Below are positions 35,156 through 45,160 of a stretch of 64,000 nucleotides of DNA, piece after piece. The stretch comes from Cladorrhinum sp. PSN259 (taxonomy: Eukaryota > Ascomycota > Sordariomycetes > Sordariales > Podosporaceae): the NCBI GenBank assembly GCA_033725935.1, contig MU867077.1, positions 1-64,000 of the forward strand, in the 5' to 3' direction. The notes under the pieces are model-generated. The model saw nothing but the letters and a program-made list of their open reading frames with translations, did not search any database and was not told the origin of the DNA. The position numbers and the translations under genes were made by a program. Position 1 is the first letter of the stretch. Every line of letters begins with the position of its first letter.

Positions 35156-37258
35156 ATGATGGGAACGGCCACCCTGCAACCCCCGAAAACGGGTGGAAGG
35201 TCTCGTTTCTCAAAAGCCCTTCCGGTCCCTCCTTCTCTCCCACCACTGTCCCTCGACGACCTTCCAGACTTTGGAAAGTTTGAATCATCAGCACCTCCTC
35301 CGCCCCCTCCAAGGAAAGGACCACCGGCAGGTGCAGAACAGAAAAAACTTCCCCAGGCCCCTATTCGACAGAGTGTGACTGGACCCCCTCCTCCCCCTCC
35401 ACCAAAGAAGCAGGAATGGAACACGACTAGGGAAACCACCATGGCCGCCGTTGCTTCACCTCAACCTGTATCGAGTCCGATAAACTCACCTTTCACTCCG
35501 CGCCTTCCGTCCAAGTCTCCCGGCCTCCCACCACCCGTCACCGTGCCGCGGCGACGGCCTGTGGCTGCTCCTCCGACAGCTGCTGCTACCCCCACGCTGT
35601 CAGTGCCAACACCAACGTCTTCTCTCCCGATGCCGACATCACCAGACAGGTCACCCTCACCTGCTGCTTCTATTTCCAGCTTACTGTCGGCATACACGAA
35701 TAACACGGCCGAATCAACACCACGTTCATCGGACTTATATTCAGCAACATCGCCGACGATAAGGGAGTCCCGGGAGTCCCCACCTCCTCCTCCACCGCCT
35801 TTGAAAGATGCAAGTCGCGTGCAGATACAGACACACCAGCCACCGGTATCTACGCACACCGCATCCCCCTTGAGAGATAGTGCGGGTTCCAGTACGTCTC
35901 CACAAGACGGGCAGCTCTGGAGACGCAGATCATTAAAAAAAGATAAACACATTGCTGTTCCGGAACTCAACCTTGTTGCGAGCAACGGTTCGACTGTCAA
36001 CCCGGCACCACACCACGGCGCGCCGACAAGTCAACCCCCCACACAACCACTCCCGCCTCCGCCGTCTCCGCTTCAACTACAACCCGGTCGAGATCCACCA
36101 TCTCGAAACGCTAACGGGGGACTGCCCGGTCGAAATATTCGGCCGGTTTTAGATTCCGCCGAGCCGGCCCTTCCGCAAATCGAAGTTAACAACATGGGCC
36201 AGGAAGCATCCAATTTGAAGCAGACAGTCAAAAGCAAAAAGGACACTGAGAGTCCCAAAGACGTCCATCGTCCAGTAATCATGAGTCCTGCAAAATCCCT
36301 GGCGAGCGTATCTCCACTGTCGGCGCAGCAACGTCTCCCGACCCCAGACTATGGCGCGCACGATATCCAGAGTCCGCAGTTGGATGTCGTTGTCTCGCCG
36401 GTATCACCGGCTTTGACGCCCGAGTTGCCGGGTGATCAGAAACCCCCACCCCCAATTCCCCGGAAAACGCTGGGACCTGCTCTCGAGCCTCGAATTCGTC
36501 ATGCCAAGAGCAGCCCCAACCTTGCACCAAATCCAAGCAACTCGGCGCTCAACGGCGCGCGTTCGCCCGGGCTGCCAGCATCACCTGCGCCCGGCCGTGA
36601 CCGGGGTGCAAGCCATTCGCAAGTTCCGCCGTTGTCTGCAGGCGCCCGTCGGGATCCCACAGGATACCCTGATTTCTATCCACCGCCACCACCAGTTCCT
36701 GCTTCGTATTATCAGGGGAGCCCGCGCTCGCGGCCTCAGACGCCAACCGGCCGGGGCAAGCCAGTATCCGAGACGGGATCGGAGGTGACGGTCAAAGCAC
36801 CACCACCACCGAGGCCGGAATGGATGGATTATCCCCTCAGGGAACCGGACCCGAACGGACCAGATGAGACGAATAACCCGGGAGCTGCATTGTTCCCCAG
36901 AAATTGGTATACTCCTTTAGGGCCCGAAGAAGTCCTCGACGCCAAACCATTGGAGGCTAAGCATTTCCGATGCATCACCAACCACCGGATCATGACGGCG
37001 GGCAAGCAAAAGAGCAACCCGATAGCGTGCAGGTTGTGTGGGCACAAAGATCGGAACGCCGAATGCTACATCTGCAGCTCATGTCACCTGAATGTGTGCT
37101 CGGGTTGCACGGGTCACCTGCGCAGGTTTAAGGGCGATCTCGAGTCTGTCCTACAGGCCATTGAGGAGAAGAAGGCACCGAAGCAGTTGCAGCCCTCGGT
37201 CGTGTTGCAGAATAATGAGGGTGGATCCCCTACGGCAGAGTTCTTAGACCATAATTAG
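35156..37258 (+). CDS. Proline-rich protein with C-terminal cysteine-rich zinc-binding module, 700 aa
   Basis: About 600 residues are low-complexity, rich in Pro, Ser and Thr. They include polyproline runs (PPPPPPRKGP, GPPPPPPPKK, PPPPPPPLKD, KPPPPIPRK) of the kind bound by SH3, WW, EVH1 or profilin. A compact C-terminal segment follows, from about 595. It has the phrase YTPLGPEEVLDAKPLEAKHF and then a cysteine module C625-x2-C628-x8-C637-x2-C640-x2-C643-x4-C648-x2-C651. The shape resembles a small treble-clef or ZZ/DC1-like finger. A short predicted helix (GDLESVLQAIEE) comes after. The gene is a single exon starting at the ATG-ATG pair 35156-35161. I do not recognise the family. An actin/cortex adaptor role is only a guess from the polyproline. 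Confidence 0.75.
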   Translation: MMGTATLQPPKTGGRSRFSKALPVPPSLPPLSLDDLPDFGKFESSAPPPPPPRKGPPAGAEQKKLPQAPIRQSVTGPPPPPPPKKQEWNTTRETTMAAVASPQPVSSPINSPFTPRLPSKSPGLPPPVTVPRRRPVAAPPTAAATPTLSVPTPTSSLPMPTSPDRSPSPAASISSLLSAYTNNTAESTPRSSDLYSATSPTIRESRESPPPPPPPLKDASRVQIQTHQPPVSTHTASPLRDSAGSSTSPQDGQLWRRRSLKKDKHIAVPELNLVASNGSTVNPAPHHGAPTSQPPTQPLPPPPSPLQLQPGRDPPSRNANGGLPGRNIRPVLDSAEPALPQIEVNNMGQEASNLKQTVKSKKDTESPKDVHRPVIMSPAKSLASVSPLSAQQRLPTPDYGAHDIQSPQLDVVVSPVSPALTPELPGDQKPPPPIPRKTLGPALEPRIRHAKSSPNLAPNPSNSALNGARSPGLPASPAPGRDRGASHSQVPPLSAGARRDPTGYPDFYPPPPPVPASYYQGSPRSRPQTPTGRGKPVSETGSEVTVKAPPPPRPEWMDYPLREPDPNGPDETNNPGAALFPRNWYTPLGPEEVLDAKPLEAKHFRCITNHRIMTAGKQKSNPIACRLCGHKDRNAECYICSSCHLNVCSGCTGHLRRFKGDLESVLQAIEEKKAPKQLQPSVVLQNNEGGSPTAEFLDHN

Positions 37259-37974
37259 TGGGAGTAAAGATGGGACAACTAGTTCGTTTCTTTTGTTTTG
37301 GACGTTGGAATAGATGGTATAATGGCACACACGGATATACGGACATCATTTTGCATAAGATGCGGGCGGGCAAAGAGCGGTCTTTCTTTCATGGGGAGTA
37401 GTTTGCATGGCCGGAATAACACGTGTATAAGCTTCTTGATATAAATAAAGAGATATGGTGACGTATTTATTCATGATATTAAATAGGATATCTGTTGTTT
37501 TGGAGAAAAGGACTGTTTAGTTCAACGGGTAATAAAAGCAAACGAATATTAAGTTTATTAATATCTCACCTAGGTAACCTGGGATTCATACATGTCGACT
37601 AAGTTACGAGAAAATATATCCGTATCCCATCTCCAAAAAAATTAAATTTTGAGTTTCTGGGGGAAAAAACCATCTCAAATTCCAAGCTCGTTCCTGATGC
37701 AACGCTCCGCAATGGCACTGCATTTCCCGCGCACCAATGCAACGCTAGACAGTTGGCCGCGAGCCAAGAAGGTGCTTTGGAGGAACCACAACATGCACCT
37801 GCCAATCAAAGCCTCAATCGCAAAGTAGCATCATCCTGGACAACTCACACCAGCTCAGCTCAGTTGTCTCTCTCTCATCATCATAATTATCATCATCAAA
37901 GTCGGTGACCGAAGACTACATTTTTCACCTTTTTTTTCTTTCAAACTATCACTGGAATTTTTGATGCGGAAAAA
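37259..37974. other. Intergenic region between two co-directional genes
   Basis: About 700 AT-rich bases hold the 3' flank of the proline-rich gene and the promoter/leader of the next gene. No other gene is seen. Confidence 0.6.
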
Positions 37975-39726
37975 ATGGCAACTGTATCAAGTAGCACAGT
38001 GTCGCGCACGCAGTCACTGCGTAAACCAAGCACTACCACGACAATGACAGCAACAACCACAAGTCAGCGCAATGCAGCTACAGGAGGGACCCACGATCGC
38101 ACAACCAGGATAACGGCCAATGGGGCTGCGCCAACGGCCACTGTACCGAGGACGAGTAGACCATTATCGGGAGTTTTTGGGCGCATGGCAGCACCTTCGG
38201 CGCGACAACGGGATGCAGATACATCTTCTGTTCTCCCCGATGCGCCGACGACGACAAGTCGGTTAACAAGGGCGGCGTCCATTCGGCAGTTGTCCTCAGC
38301 CTCAGCCGCATCTTCCTCATCACGTCAAAAAGATCCGGATGTATCGTCTGTGTCCGCTGATGCGGCACCTTCGAGCCGGTTGACAAGGGCGAAATCTATA
38401 CGGCAAATATCGGCTGCATCTGCGCGGACGGCTCCTTCAGATCATTATACGTCTACGGTCTCTCATATATCAGCGCCACCAGCAAGCCGGCTTACCAGAG
38501 CAGCGTCCATCAAGCAAATATCTAACGCCTCAACCCGGACAGCGCCATCCTCGATACCAGAGTCAGCAGCAACTCCAGCTGGCCGTAGACCAACGAGTTC
38601 TTCGGGACTCCCACCATCTTCAAGACCCCGCGGGGCTTCCTCCGCAGCCTCGGGCCACACGCGAACAAAATCATCAGGCACTGCCCTTACCGGCACTACC
38701 ACTACGTCTGCTCTAAGACCACCATCACAAGGTTCAGCAACTTCCACCTCGACAACTAGCACATCGACAACAGCAACAACTAAACCGCCTGCCCGGACAG
38801 CTTCAATTTCTACACCGCGAACTACTTCCGTTCGTCCTAAATCACTTCACTTGCCCTCAACATCTGCTCAGCCTACTTCACCACCCAAAGTGCAGAAACC
38901 ATTCACGACGCATAATCAATCTTTTACGCCACTGAAACCACCAGCTCCCAAAGCTTTGACGTCAACCTTCCTCGCTCCGCCATCACCATCTAAGCTCCCA
39001 GCCAACGTAGCCATCTCAGCTGAGACTGCACGGTTACAGACTCAGCTCTTGCAGTTGCATTTGTTACACCGTGCGTCGTTTGACACAACCACGGCTTATC
39101 AGGACTCGGCGAAATCGAAACTAGGCAAGAAATTCGAACGCGTCAAGTCTTTAGAGTCAGAAGTTGGTAAGTTGGAGAATGCGACATTGGAAGAGCAAGG
39201 AATAAGGGACTTGTTGGCTTGGGCTGGTGCGGGGCCAGGGCTGGAGAGGAAAGTACAGGTTCTGGATTCGACTGCGCAGACCGTTTGGGCTTTGACTGAA
39301 CCGCAGAGTGGGAAATACGGGAAGGTAGTGAGGAGGTTTGAGAAGTGGCTTAACCGCGCAGAAGTAATAATGGATGGGAGGGAAGTGGGTGATATCGAGG
39401 AGTTGGAGTTGATTGGGAAGGTGGGGGGTGAGTGGGAGAGGGAGGTTGAAGGGTTGGAGAGGAAGTTGGGTGAATTAAGGGATGGGTTGAGGGATATCAA
39501 TGGTGGTGGTGTAAATGGAGAAGGAGGTAGTATAGGGAGGATGGTTAAAGGGCTGAAGGATCTGGTATGGGGTATGCTGGAGGAGGTAAAGGTTATGAGG
39601 GGGTTGGAAGGTGAGGTGCTGAGGCAGGAGATGGTGTGGGTTAGGGGGATGAATAGACGGGAGGAGGATGTGAATGGGGTAGAGGTGACCTCAAAGAGGG
39701 CCGGGGCGATATGGAGAGGGTTGTAG
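37975..39726 (+). CDS. Ser/Thr-rich basic protein with three SRLTRA repeats and a helical C-terminus, 583 aa
   Basis: Residues 1-345 are disordered, basic and Ser/Thr-rich. They contain three tandem copies of a repeat about 39 residues long. Its core is SRLTRAxSI(R/K)Q(I/L)SxAS, at residues 95-110, 134-149 and 171-186, the first two preceded by RQ(R/K)DxDxSSV. Residues 350-583 are predicted mainly alpha-helical (TARLQTQLLQLHLLHRASFD; LGKKFERVKSLESEVGKLEN; KVVRRFEKWLNRAE). This domain looks conserved-type, unlike the N-terminus. Codons after about 39150 shift to G-rich, AGG/GGG-heavy use. The gene is a single exon from the ATG at 37975. The layout (basic disordered tail plus coiled coil) recalls microtubule-associated proteins such as the augmin subunit HAUS8, but this is structural analogy only. 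Confidence 0.7.
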   Translation: MATVSSSTVSRTQSLRKPSTTTTMTATTTSQRNAATGGTHDRTTRITANGAAPTATVPRTSRPLSGVFGRMAAPSARQRDADTSSVLPDAPTTTSRLTRAASIRQLSSASAASSSSRQKDPDVSSVSADAAPSSRLTRAKSIRQISAASARTAPSDHYTSTVSHISAPPASRLTRAASIKQISNASTRTAPSSIPESAATPAGRRPTSSSGLPPSSRPRGASSAASGHTRTKSSGTALTGTTTTSALRPPSQGSATSTSTTSTSTTATTKPPARTASISTPRTTSVRPKSLHLPSTSAQPTSPPKVQKPFTTHNQSFTPLKPPAPKALTSTFLAPPSPSKLPANVAISAETARLQTQLLQLHLLHRASFDTTTAYQDSAKSKLGKKFERVKSLESEVGKLENATLEEQGIRDLLAWAGAGPGLERKVQVLDSTAQTVWALTEPQSGKYGKVVRRFEKWLNRAEVIMDGREVGDIEELELIGKVGGEWEREVEGLERKLGELRDGLRDINGGGVNGEGGSIGRMVKGLKDLVWGMLEEVKVMRGLEGEVLRQEMVWVRGMNRREEDVNGVEVTSKRAGAIWRGL

Positions 39727-40013
39727 CTGGCTGACTGAGTTGTTATGGATTGATCGGGTGATGGATGTTATAGTGGGTATTGCATGTTATTTCTTACTTC
39801 CTTGGTAAAAGAAACAAGGAGTTTGTTCTCTTGACAGGATGTTTGGTTTTTATCATTACCCGGAGGAAGCCTTGTTTCTTTTTTTCGTGACAATTGATGG
39901 TCATTTCTTCAACCTGGAAAACAATGCAGATATTTTTATTGTCCTTTTGTATCTTTGATGATGGAATCTATCTTGTTTGTTTGTTTGTTTGTGAGAGAGA
40001 GAGAGAGCACAGA

Positions 40014-40037
40014 GCAAGAAGCAAGAAGCAAGAAGCA
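40014..40037. repeat. GCAAGAA heptamer repeat
   Basis: Three perfect copies plus a partial fourth of GCAAGAA, directly after a (GA)n run. Confidence 0.85.
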
Positions 40038-40711
40038 AGGAGAGAAAAAAAAAGGGGGAAACATTCCAAGTATCCTTTTTCCCTTCCCCCTTTCTAGTAT
40101 TAAATTTGTTTTTTTCTCTCATGTGGTCTAATCTTTCGAAACACAATCCATAAACAATGAAAGAAGGAAAGAAAGACATAAAGAAAATAAAGCAAGAAGA
40201 GACAGAGTCATAGGGCAATGCTTTCATCAGTGGAACCCGATGGAACTTCAAAACCACTGTTGGGCTCGTGGTTACGTAGCTATGTAGCTATGTAACTGAT
40301 ATAGTTTTGCTTAAATGAAGTGGATGGGACAAGGAGGTACAGTACAACAAGAGTTTATCTACGGTTTCACGATACAGATACTGGGCTTTCTCAAAGAACG
40401 GGGGATAAAAGAAGCAGGAGAAACAAATAGTTTTCTTGATACTCTATACTAGCTCTGCAATGAATGCGACAAGGAGGAGGAGTAAAAATAGTTCATGATA
40501 CCGCTACTAGTCCACAATGAACGAGGACAAGGAAAGGAGTTTTTTCTTAAAAAAAATTAGTTTGACGATATGAAAAGGAAAAAAGACAGACAAGAGAAGT
40601 TTGCGGATTGTTTGTTTTAAACTCATAATCTTTTTCTTCATGGCTAGAACTGAAAATGTTTTTTTTTGGCAGGCAGAAGTACTCTACGTACACAGATATA
40701 TTCTTCATATG

Positions 40712-40737
40712 CTGACTGACTGACTGACTGACTGACT
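40712..40737. repeat. (CTGA)6 microsatellite
   Basis: Six and a half perfect CTGA units in the convergent intergenic region. Confidence 0.92.
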
Positions 40738-41288
40738 ACTCTCTACCCCCTCGTATTTCTCAACGATACCACATGTAAAAGACACACGTGCGTAAAAACA
40801 GGAGAACGCTCTACTTTATTTCTTCTTCCTCCCTCATGGAAACACCCACATCTCACAAACTTCCGAACAGCCAGTATGTTCAATGAGTAAAATTTTATAC
40901 GAATACATAGAAAGTTCCACTTTACTACACATAGATGCTTCTTGTCTGTCCGTCCTACTGATGCTTAACCCACACACACAAACCACGCCAACGTCCCATC
41001 CAGACCAATTTGCATTCCAGTTTCATCATCCGCAGAAATACACACTACCCACCCACCCACAGCGCCCCGCTCAACCCGAATGACAGAAGTACCCTTTAGT
41101 AGCAGTAGTAGTAAAAAGAAAAACCCATAACAACAGAGTTCTAGGAAAAAAAAACAATTTCCCAATCCATCATTTTCTTTTGTCAGAAAAAAAAAAGAAC
41201 AGACAGTGAGTTGAGGTATCTTTGCGAAAAATGAAGAAAAAACCACTCATCACGGAAAACACGACGCGACACCAAGAAACCGCTCTTC

Positions 41289-43115
41289 TTAATGCATGGG
41301 AGGAAGGGTAGGGTAAGCAACCCGGTCCCTGCTACGATCAGCAAGAGCAGGATCGATGCGGCTGTTGTCGTTATCATCATCATACTCGCCGCGGTCCAAA
41401 CGGTGACGAATGGCATTGCGGAGGTACTCAATCGTACGCATCGATTGGAGCCAATCATCGTAAGTCTCACCCTCGGGACCGTCAGAGTCACCAGAAGGAG
41501 AGCTGACGGAAGACATGACAGGAGTACCGTCAGTAGCCTTGGGAGTGCGAGCACCATCCGAAGACTCGGATGAACCAGAACGACGAGCGGAGCTCTGAAG
41601 CATACCACCGGACAAACGACGCTCGTTATGAGTGAAGTTGGAGCCAAGACCGGACGAAGAGGGGTATGGCAGACCGGGGCGGCTGGGAAGGCTAGGGTAC
41701 GACACCGTGGTGGAGCTGTGACGCGAGGCGGGCGACAGGCCCGAGGACGAGTTGGTCGGGGAGTGACCAGAGGTGTAAGACATGGTGCTAGAAGGAGGAG
41801 TGACCGCTGGAGTGCCGCTGCTAGAGTGAGAAGGAGCCTCGCTCATGGGGGAGACGACCTGAGAAGCCTGAACGGCATAAGTGTCGATGCTTGGGCGCTG
41901 GGCGTAATGGGGAGATGGCTGGCGGTGATCGACCTGGCCGGCGTAGTGGGAGTTTGGCGAGCCAGTGTTCTCATAGATGGTTGACTGCATCTGGGAGAGA
42001 ATGGTGTCGATCTGGGTCAAGTCCTCCTTGGTGCGCAGGTTGGGCATGGGAGGCAGGTAGTAGTGCTGAGTCAAAGGACCAGCGTGCGAGGCAGGGTGCA
42101 TTCCCAGAGTGTGAGGAGGTTGAGCCATATACTCGGCGGCCAAACCACCGCCAGCCTGGAGACCAAGAGAAGCGTGGAGGGGCATCAGAGAGCGGCCAAC
42201 CTGGTGGTAAGAGGTAGGATCAACCTGGCGGCGCTTGACACTGCCAAAGAACTCGTTCAAGTCCTCAATGCCTCTCTTGCCGCGGCCATCACCACCGCTA
42301 AAGGACGCCTGGTGGCCCATGAAGTCACCACGGGGGTTGATGGGCTGAGAATAGTACATGGGCGCATGGTAGGGCTGCTGGGGTGGGGCATGCTGGCTAT
42401 AGTAGTTGGGTTGGCCCCCGTTCTGGTGCGGATGGCCAAAGGGGCCCGAGTTAGTACCACGCATATGGCCATTGTGATCATAGAAGCTGGAGGGAGCTAG
42501 AGGCGGAATTAGACTCGATACCTCTGTGAGAGAAGGAAAGGAATTACCTTTGGAACCTGGGTGGGCGCGGTAGGCGGGGTTCATGCCATTGCCCTGGTCC
42601 TGGGGAGCGCGGACGAGGACCGAGTCGTCGGCATGGGTCTTGACGTGCTTCTTGAGATCCTGAGGGCGCTTGAAGGACTTGCCGCAAAAGTCGCACTTGT
42701 GAGGCTTGAGAGGCACGTGGACGCGGATGTGCGAGGTGATGTGGTCACGCTTGACAGTAGTAGTCCGGCACTGGTTCCACTGGCAGGTGAGGTTCAAGTT
42801 GTTGGTGCTCTTGCGGCCAACATGCTTCTCGCAGATGTGGTCGTAGAGGATCTCTGCCGAAGTGAATCTCTCGTTGCATTCTGACCAGCGGCAGGTGAGA
42901 GACTCGTCTTGAGGAGCAGATGACGCTGATGAGCTGTTGGTGGCTGCGCTGGAGGGTGCGGGGGTGGCGCCGTTGGACGCCGAGCTGGATGAGCCCGTCG
43001 ACGCTGCCGCGGGAGTTGTAGATGCCGCAGCGGTATTGTTATTGGTGTTGTTAGCCGGCTCCGGGGCCGCCTGCGCCGGCGACACCTGATTGGTGGGAGA
43101 GATTCCTGTCGACAT
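41289..43115 (-). CDS. pacC: pH-response zinc-finger transcription factor PacC (PAC-3/Rim101), 591 aa
   Basis: The main transcription factor of the ambient-pH (Pal/Rim) pathway. It activates alkaline-expressed genes and represses acid-expressed genes after two-step proteolysis. Exons 42548-43115 and 41289-42496 join over a 51-bp intron ([15 protein letters not shown]). Three C2H2 fingers span residues 75-161: finger 1 C75, C80, H93, H98; finger 2 C111, C116, H129, H133; finger 3 C141, C144, H157, H161. The finger 3 segment is [17 protein letters not shown]. The N-terminus is Ala/Ser/Thr/Asn-rich. Two YPxL motifs, YPSL (456-459) and YPTL (584-587), fit the paired PalA-binding sites that flank the signalling cleavage region in Aspergillus PacC. 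The conserved C-terminal helix [17 protein letters not shown] lies between them. The start is the ATG at 43113-43115; an upstream in-frame GTG was rejected. Its upstream DNA is packed with PacC-type sites. Confidence 0.95.
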   Translation of the reverse strand: MSTGISPTNQVSPAQAAPEPANNTNNNTAAASTTPAAASTGSSSSASNGATPAPSSAATNSSSASSAPQDESLTCRWSECNERFTSAEILYDHICEKHVGRKSTNNLNLTCQWNQCRTTTVKRDHITSHIRVHVPLKPHKCDFCGKSFKRPQDLKKHVKTHADDSVLVRAPQDQGNGMNPAYRAHPGSKGNSFPSLTEVSSLIPPLAPSSFYDHNGHMRGTNSGPFGHPHQNGGQPNYYSQHAPPQQPYHAPMYYSQPINPRGDFMGHQASFSGGDGRGKRGIEDLNEFFGSVKRRQVDPTSYHQVGRSLMPLHASLGLQAGGGLAAEYMAQPPHTLGMHPASHAGPLTQHYYLPPMPNLRTKEDLTQIDTILSQMQSTIYENTGSPNSHYAGQVDHRQPSPHYAQRPSIDTYAVQASQVVSPMSEAPSHSSSGTPAVTPPSSTMSYTSGHSPTNSSSGLSPASRHSSTTVSYPSLPSRPGLPYPSSSGLGSNFTHNERRLSGGMLQSSARRSGSSESSDGARTPKATDGTPVMSSVSSPSGDSDGPEGETYDDWLQSMRTIEYLRNAIRHRLDRGEYDDDNDNSRIDPALADRSRDRVAYPTLPPMH

Positions 43116-43141
43116 CTTGGCGTGGTGCACGGTCGCGTGAT

Positions 43142-45007
43142 CTTGGCTTTTGTGTTGTAAGAAGGGGAGCTCTTGGCAGTTTCGTCACCGGATTAAAGGT
43201 TTCCGGTCTCCGAAATCACGTGTTTGTGTGGAGCGGGTGTCCAAGATAGACAAGCCCTATGGCCCACTTTTTTCAAAGGGCGCCGAGACCTCTCGAGGGT
43301 GAATGACTGGGCGGTGGGAACTGGAAGCTTGGAAACCTCGAATTGAAGGCGCCAAGACCGAATGGGAAGGCTGCAGCAAAACGTCGCGTCGGGGGCAGAT
43401 ACCGATGATGCAAACAACCGCGACGAGCGCGCAAATGTGTCGTTGTTTTTTTAAAAGCAAAAAAATATCGTTTCGACTGTCGCTCGAGTGTTGAAAAGGG
43501 AAAAACGCTTCACGTTGGGATTCAGGAGAACAGCGGGCAATTATGTCTTTATTACACCTTTGGCTCTCATGGCAATACATGGCGGAAACTCTTGGCAAAC
43601 TCTCTTGGCCTCTCTTGGCCGATCTTGGCTGGCTTGGCGGTCGGGGCGTCGGATGCCAAGCGCCCTTCATTGGCTGATGGTGGCAGCGGTGGCCCGCCCA
43701 GAGTACCTCCTGTTGATCTCGCACCGTTTTCAGCTGCCTCGCTGCTCGCCTTTGGCGGGAACACCGTTCGCCTCACTAACAGCACTACTTGCCCGCCAAG
43801 AGTCGCCAAGATTCTGCCAAGGCTTGGTATTTGCGTGGAATCCCTTGGCGGGATGGAGAGGCAACTTGCCTTCTTGGTCACACGCTTTTTCCTCTCTTTC
43901 CTTTCTCCCTCTACCCAGTATCAATGACCCCTGACTGGGACCCCATTCCCATCTTGTCCGTTCGGTCCAGTTCTGCTGGTGTCCGTAGGTGTGATCCACT
44001 ACCCACAAAAAGCGACTGCATTGCGTTTGGGCATCATCACTTCGGCATCCATCCGTTTGCCTGTTGCAGCTGTTGTTCATGTGAATATCAAGAATAAAAA
44101 TGAATGTCAACATCAACAAGAGAAAGATCAAAAAGCCAAGATGCCGCCGGCCAAGAGATCACCCTCCGCGTGCCAAGTACTTGGCGACCCCGACATTTTG
44201 ATACCGTTGACCACGAAGCGGACTGCCGCAATCCATCCATCTGCTTGGGACCGGGTCATCAACGCCGTGGACAAACACACAGCCCCCTTTTCTTTGCTTG
44301 CTCCAGCGGTTGCAGCGTTTATTGGTTTAGGACGAAGTGACGGTGGCCAAGATGATTCCAAGAACAACGTCCCTGATGGGGAGGGAGAAGCAACGAGTCG
44401 TCAACTGACATTCTCCCAGTTTTCTTCTGTCTTGACGTTGCAAAAAACCGCCACCCTTTTGTCTGTTCTTCAGAGCTTGCTTGGTTGAGCTTGTCTCTGT
44501 TCAGCAAAGCCTGGATACCGCCTGGGATGCCCCGCCAAATGGCGTGACTGTGACAGAAGCTCAACATCTTCCCCTCTCCTCTACAAGTGTGTGTATTCTT
44601 TCGCCAAGAAGCTGTCAAGTCTTCTTTCGTCCAAAGTGATAAATGGTCGTTTGGATCTTACGCGCACGTGTTCCGATCGCTTCCAAAAATAATGCGAGTT
44701 TATAAACAACGGAATACCCGACATGATTATCCAAGACATTTTCTCCAAAGAAGCTTCCTCTCGGCGGGGAGAGAAGAAACTCCCCTCCCCTTCGGTCCCC
44801 GTCATTTCTCTTGGCTTTTCCAGCTTTCCCCTTGTGGGCCAAGCCCTTGGCTTTTTCTTTTTGCCGAGAAAAACGTGCCCCCGACGTGCCCAGCAGTTTT
44901 GCCCAGAATTGCCAAGGACCGCCGAGCAATGCCCAGCCTCATCCGCCCAGCACGCGAGGGGAAAAAAATCATGCCCAGACACCGCCGAGACCGCCGAGAC
45001 CGCCCAG
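43142..45007. promoter_or_regulatory. Dense array of PacC/PAC-3-type sites (GCCAAG and GCCSAG) upstream of pacC
   Basis: Counted by eye on both strands, GCCAAG or CTTGGC starts at 43142, 43172, 43351, 43591, 43604, 43614, 43624, 43633, 43655, 43795, 43805, 43816, 43844, 44135, 44150, 44172, 44180, 44346, 44603, 44810, 44838, 44846 and 44911. GCCGAG or GCCCAG starts at 44863, 44888, 44901, 44921, 44931, 44945, 44973, 44984, 44993 and 45002. About one GCCAAG is expected by chance in 2 kb. The Aspergillus PacC consensus is GCCARG; the Neurospora PAC-3 motif, as I recall it, is the broader GCCVAG core. The array lies directly upstream of pacC, and no protein frame here is credible. Autoregulation is inferred from position and motif. 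Confidence 0.75.
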
Positions 45008-45160
45008 AGCAGGTTCGCAATCTTGGGTGACCCGTTTTTTCTACGGTCCCCTTTCATCCGCTGATTATGACCAAGAGAATTTGTCCAAGAAACTCGCTTC
45101 CCTCCAAGACTTTTACAAGAATTGTTTTGGACTTGGATGAGAAAAGCTTGGGGAAGTTTT

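Larger units (their letters stand above)
39727..41288. other. Convergent intergenic region with microsatellites
   Basis: The genes on both sides point into this interval, so it holds two 3' flanks. It contains (TTGT)n and (GA)n at about 39974-40007, a GCAAGAA heptamer (40014-40037) and (CTGA)n (40712-40737). No gene is supported. Confidence 0.6.

Noticed and set aside
43488..44488. Overlapping 100-170-codon frames within the PacC-site array
   Set aside because: The frames overlap on both strands with no domains. Repeated GCCAAG hexamers bias the codons; regulatory DNA explains them better.
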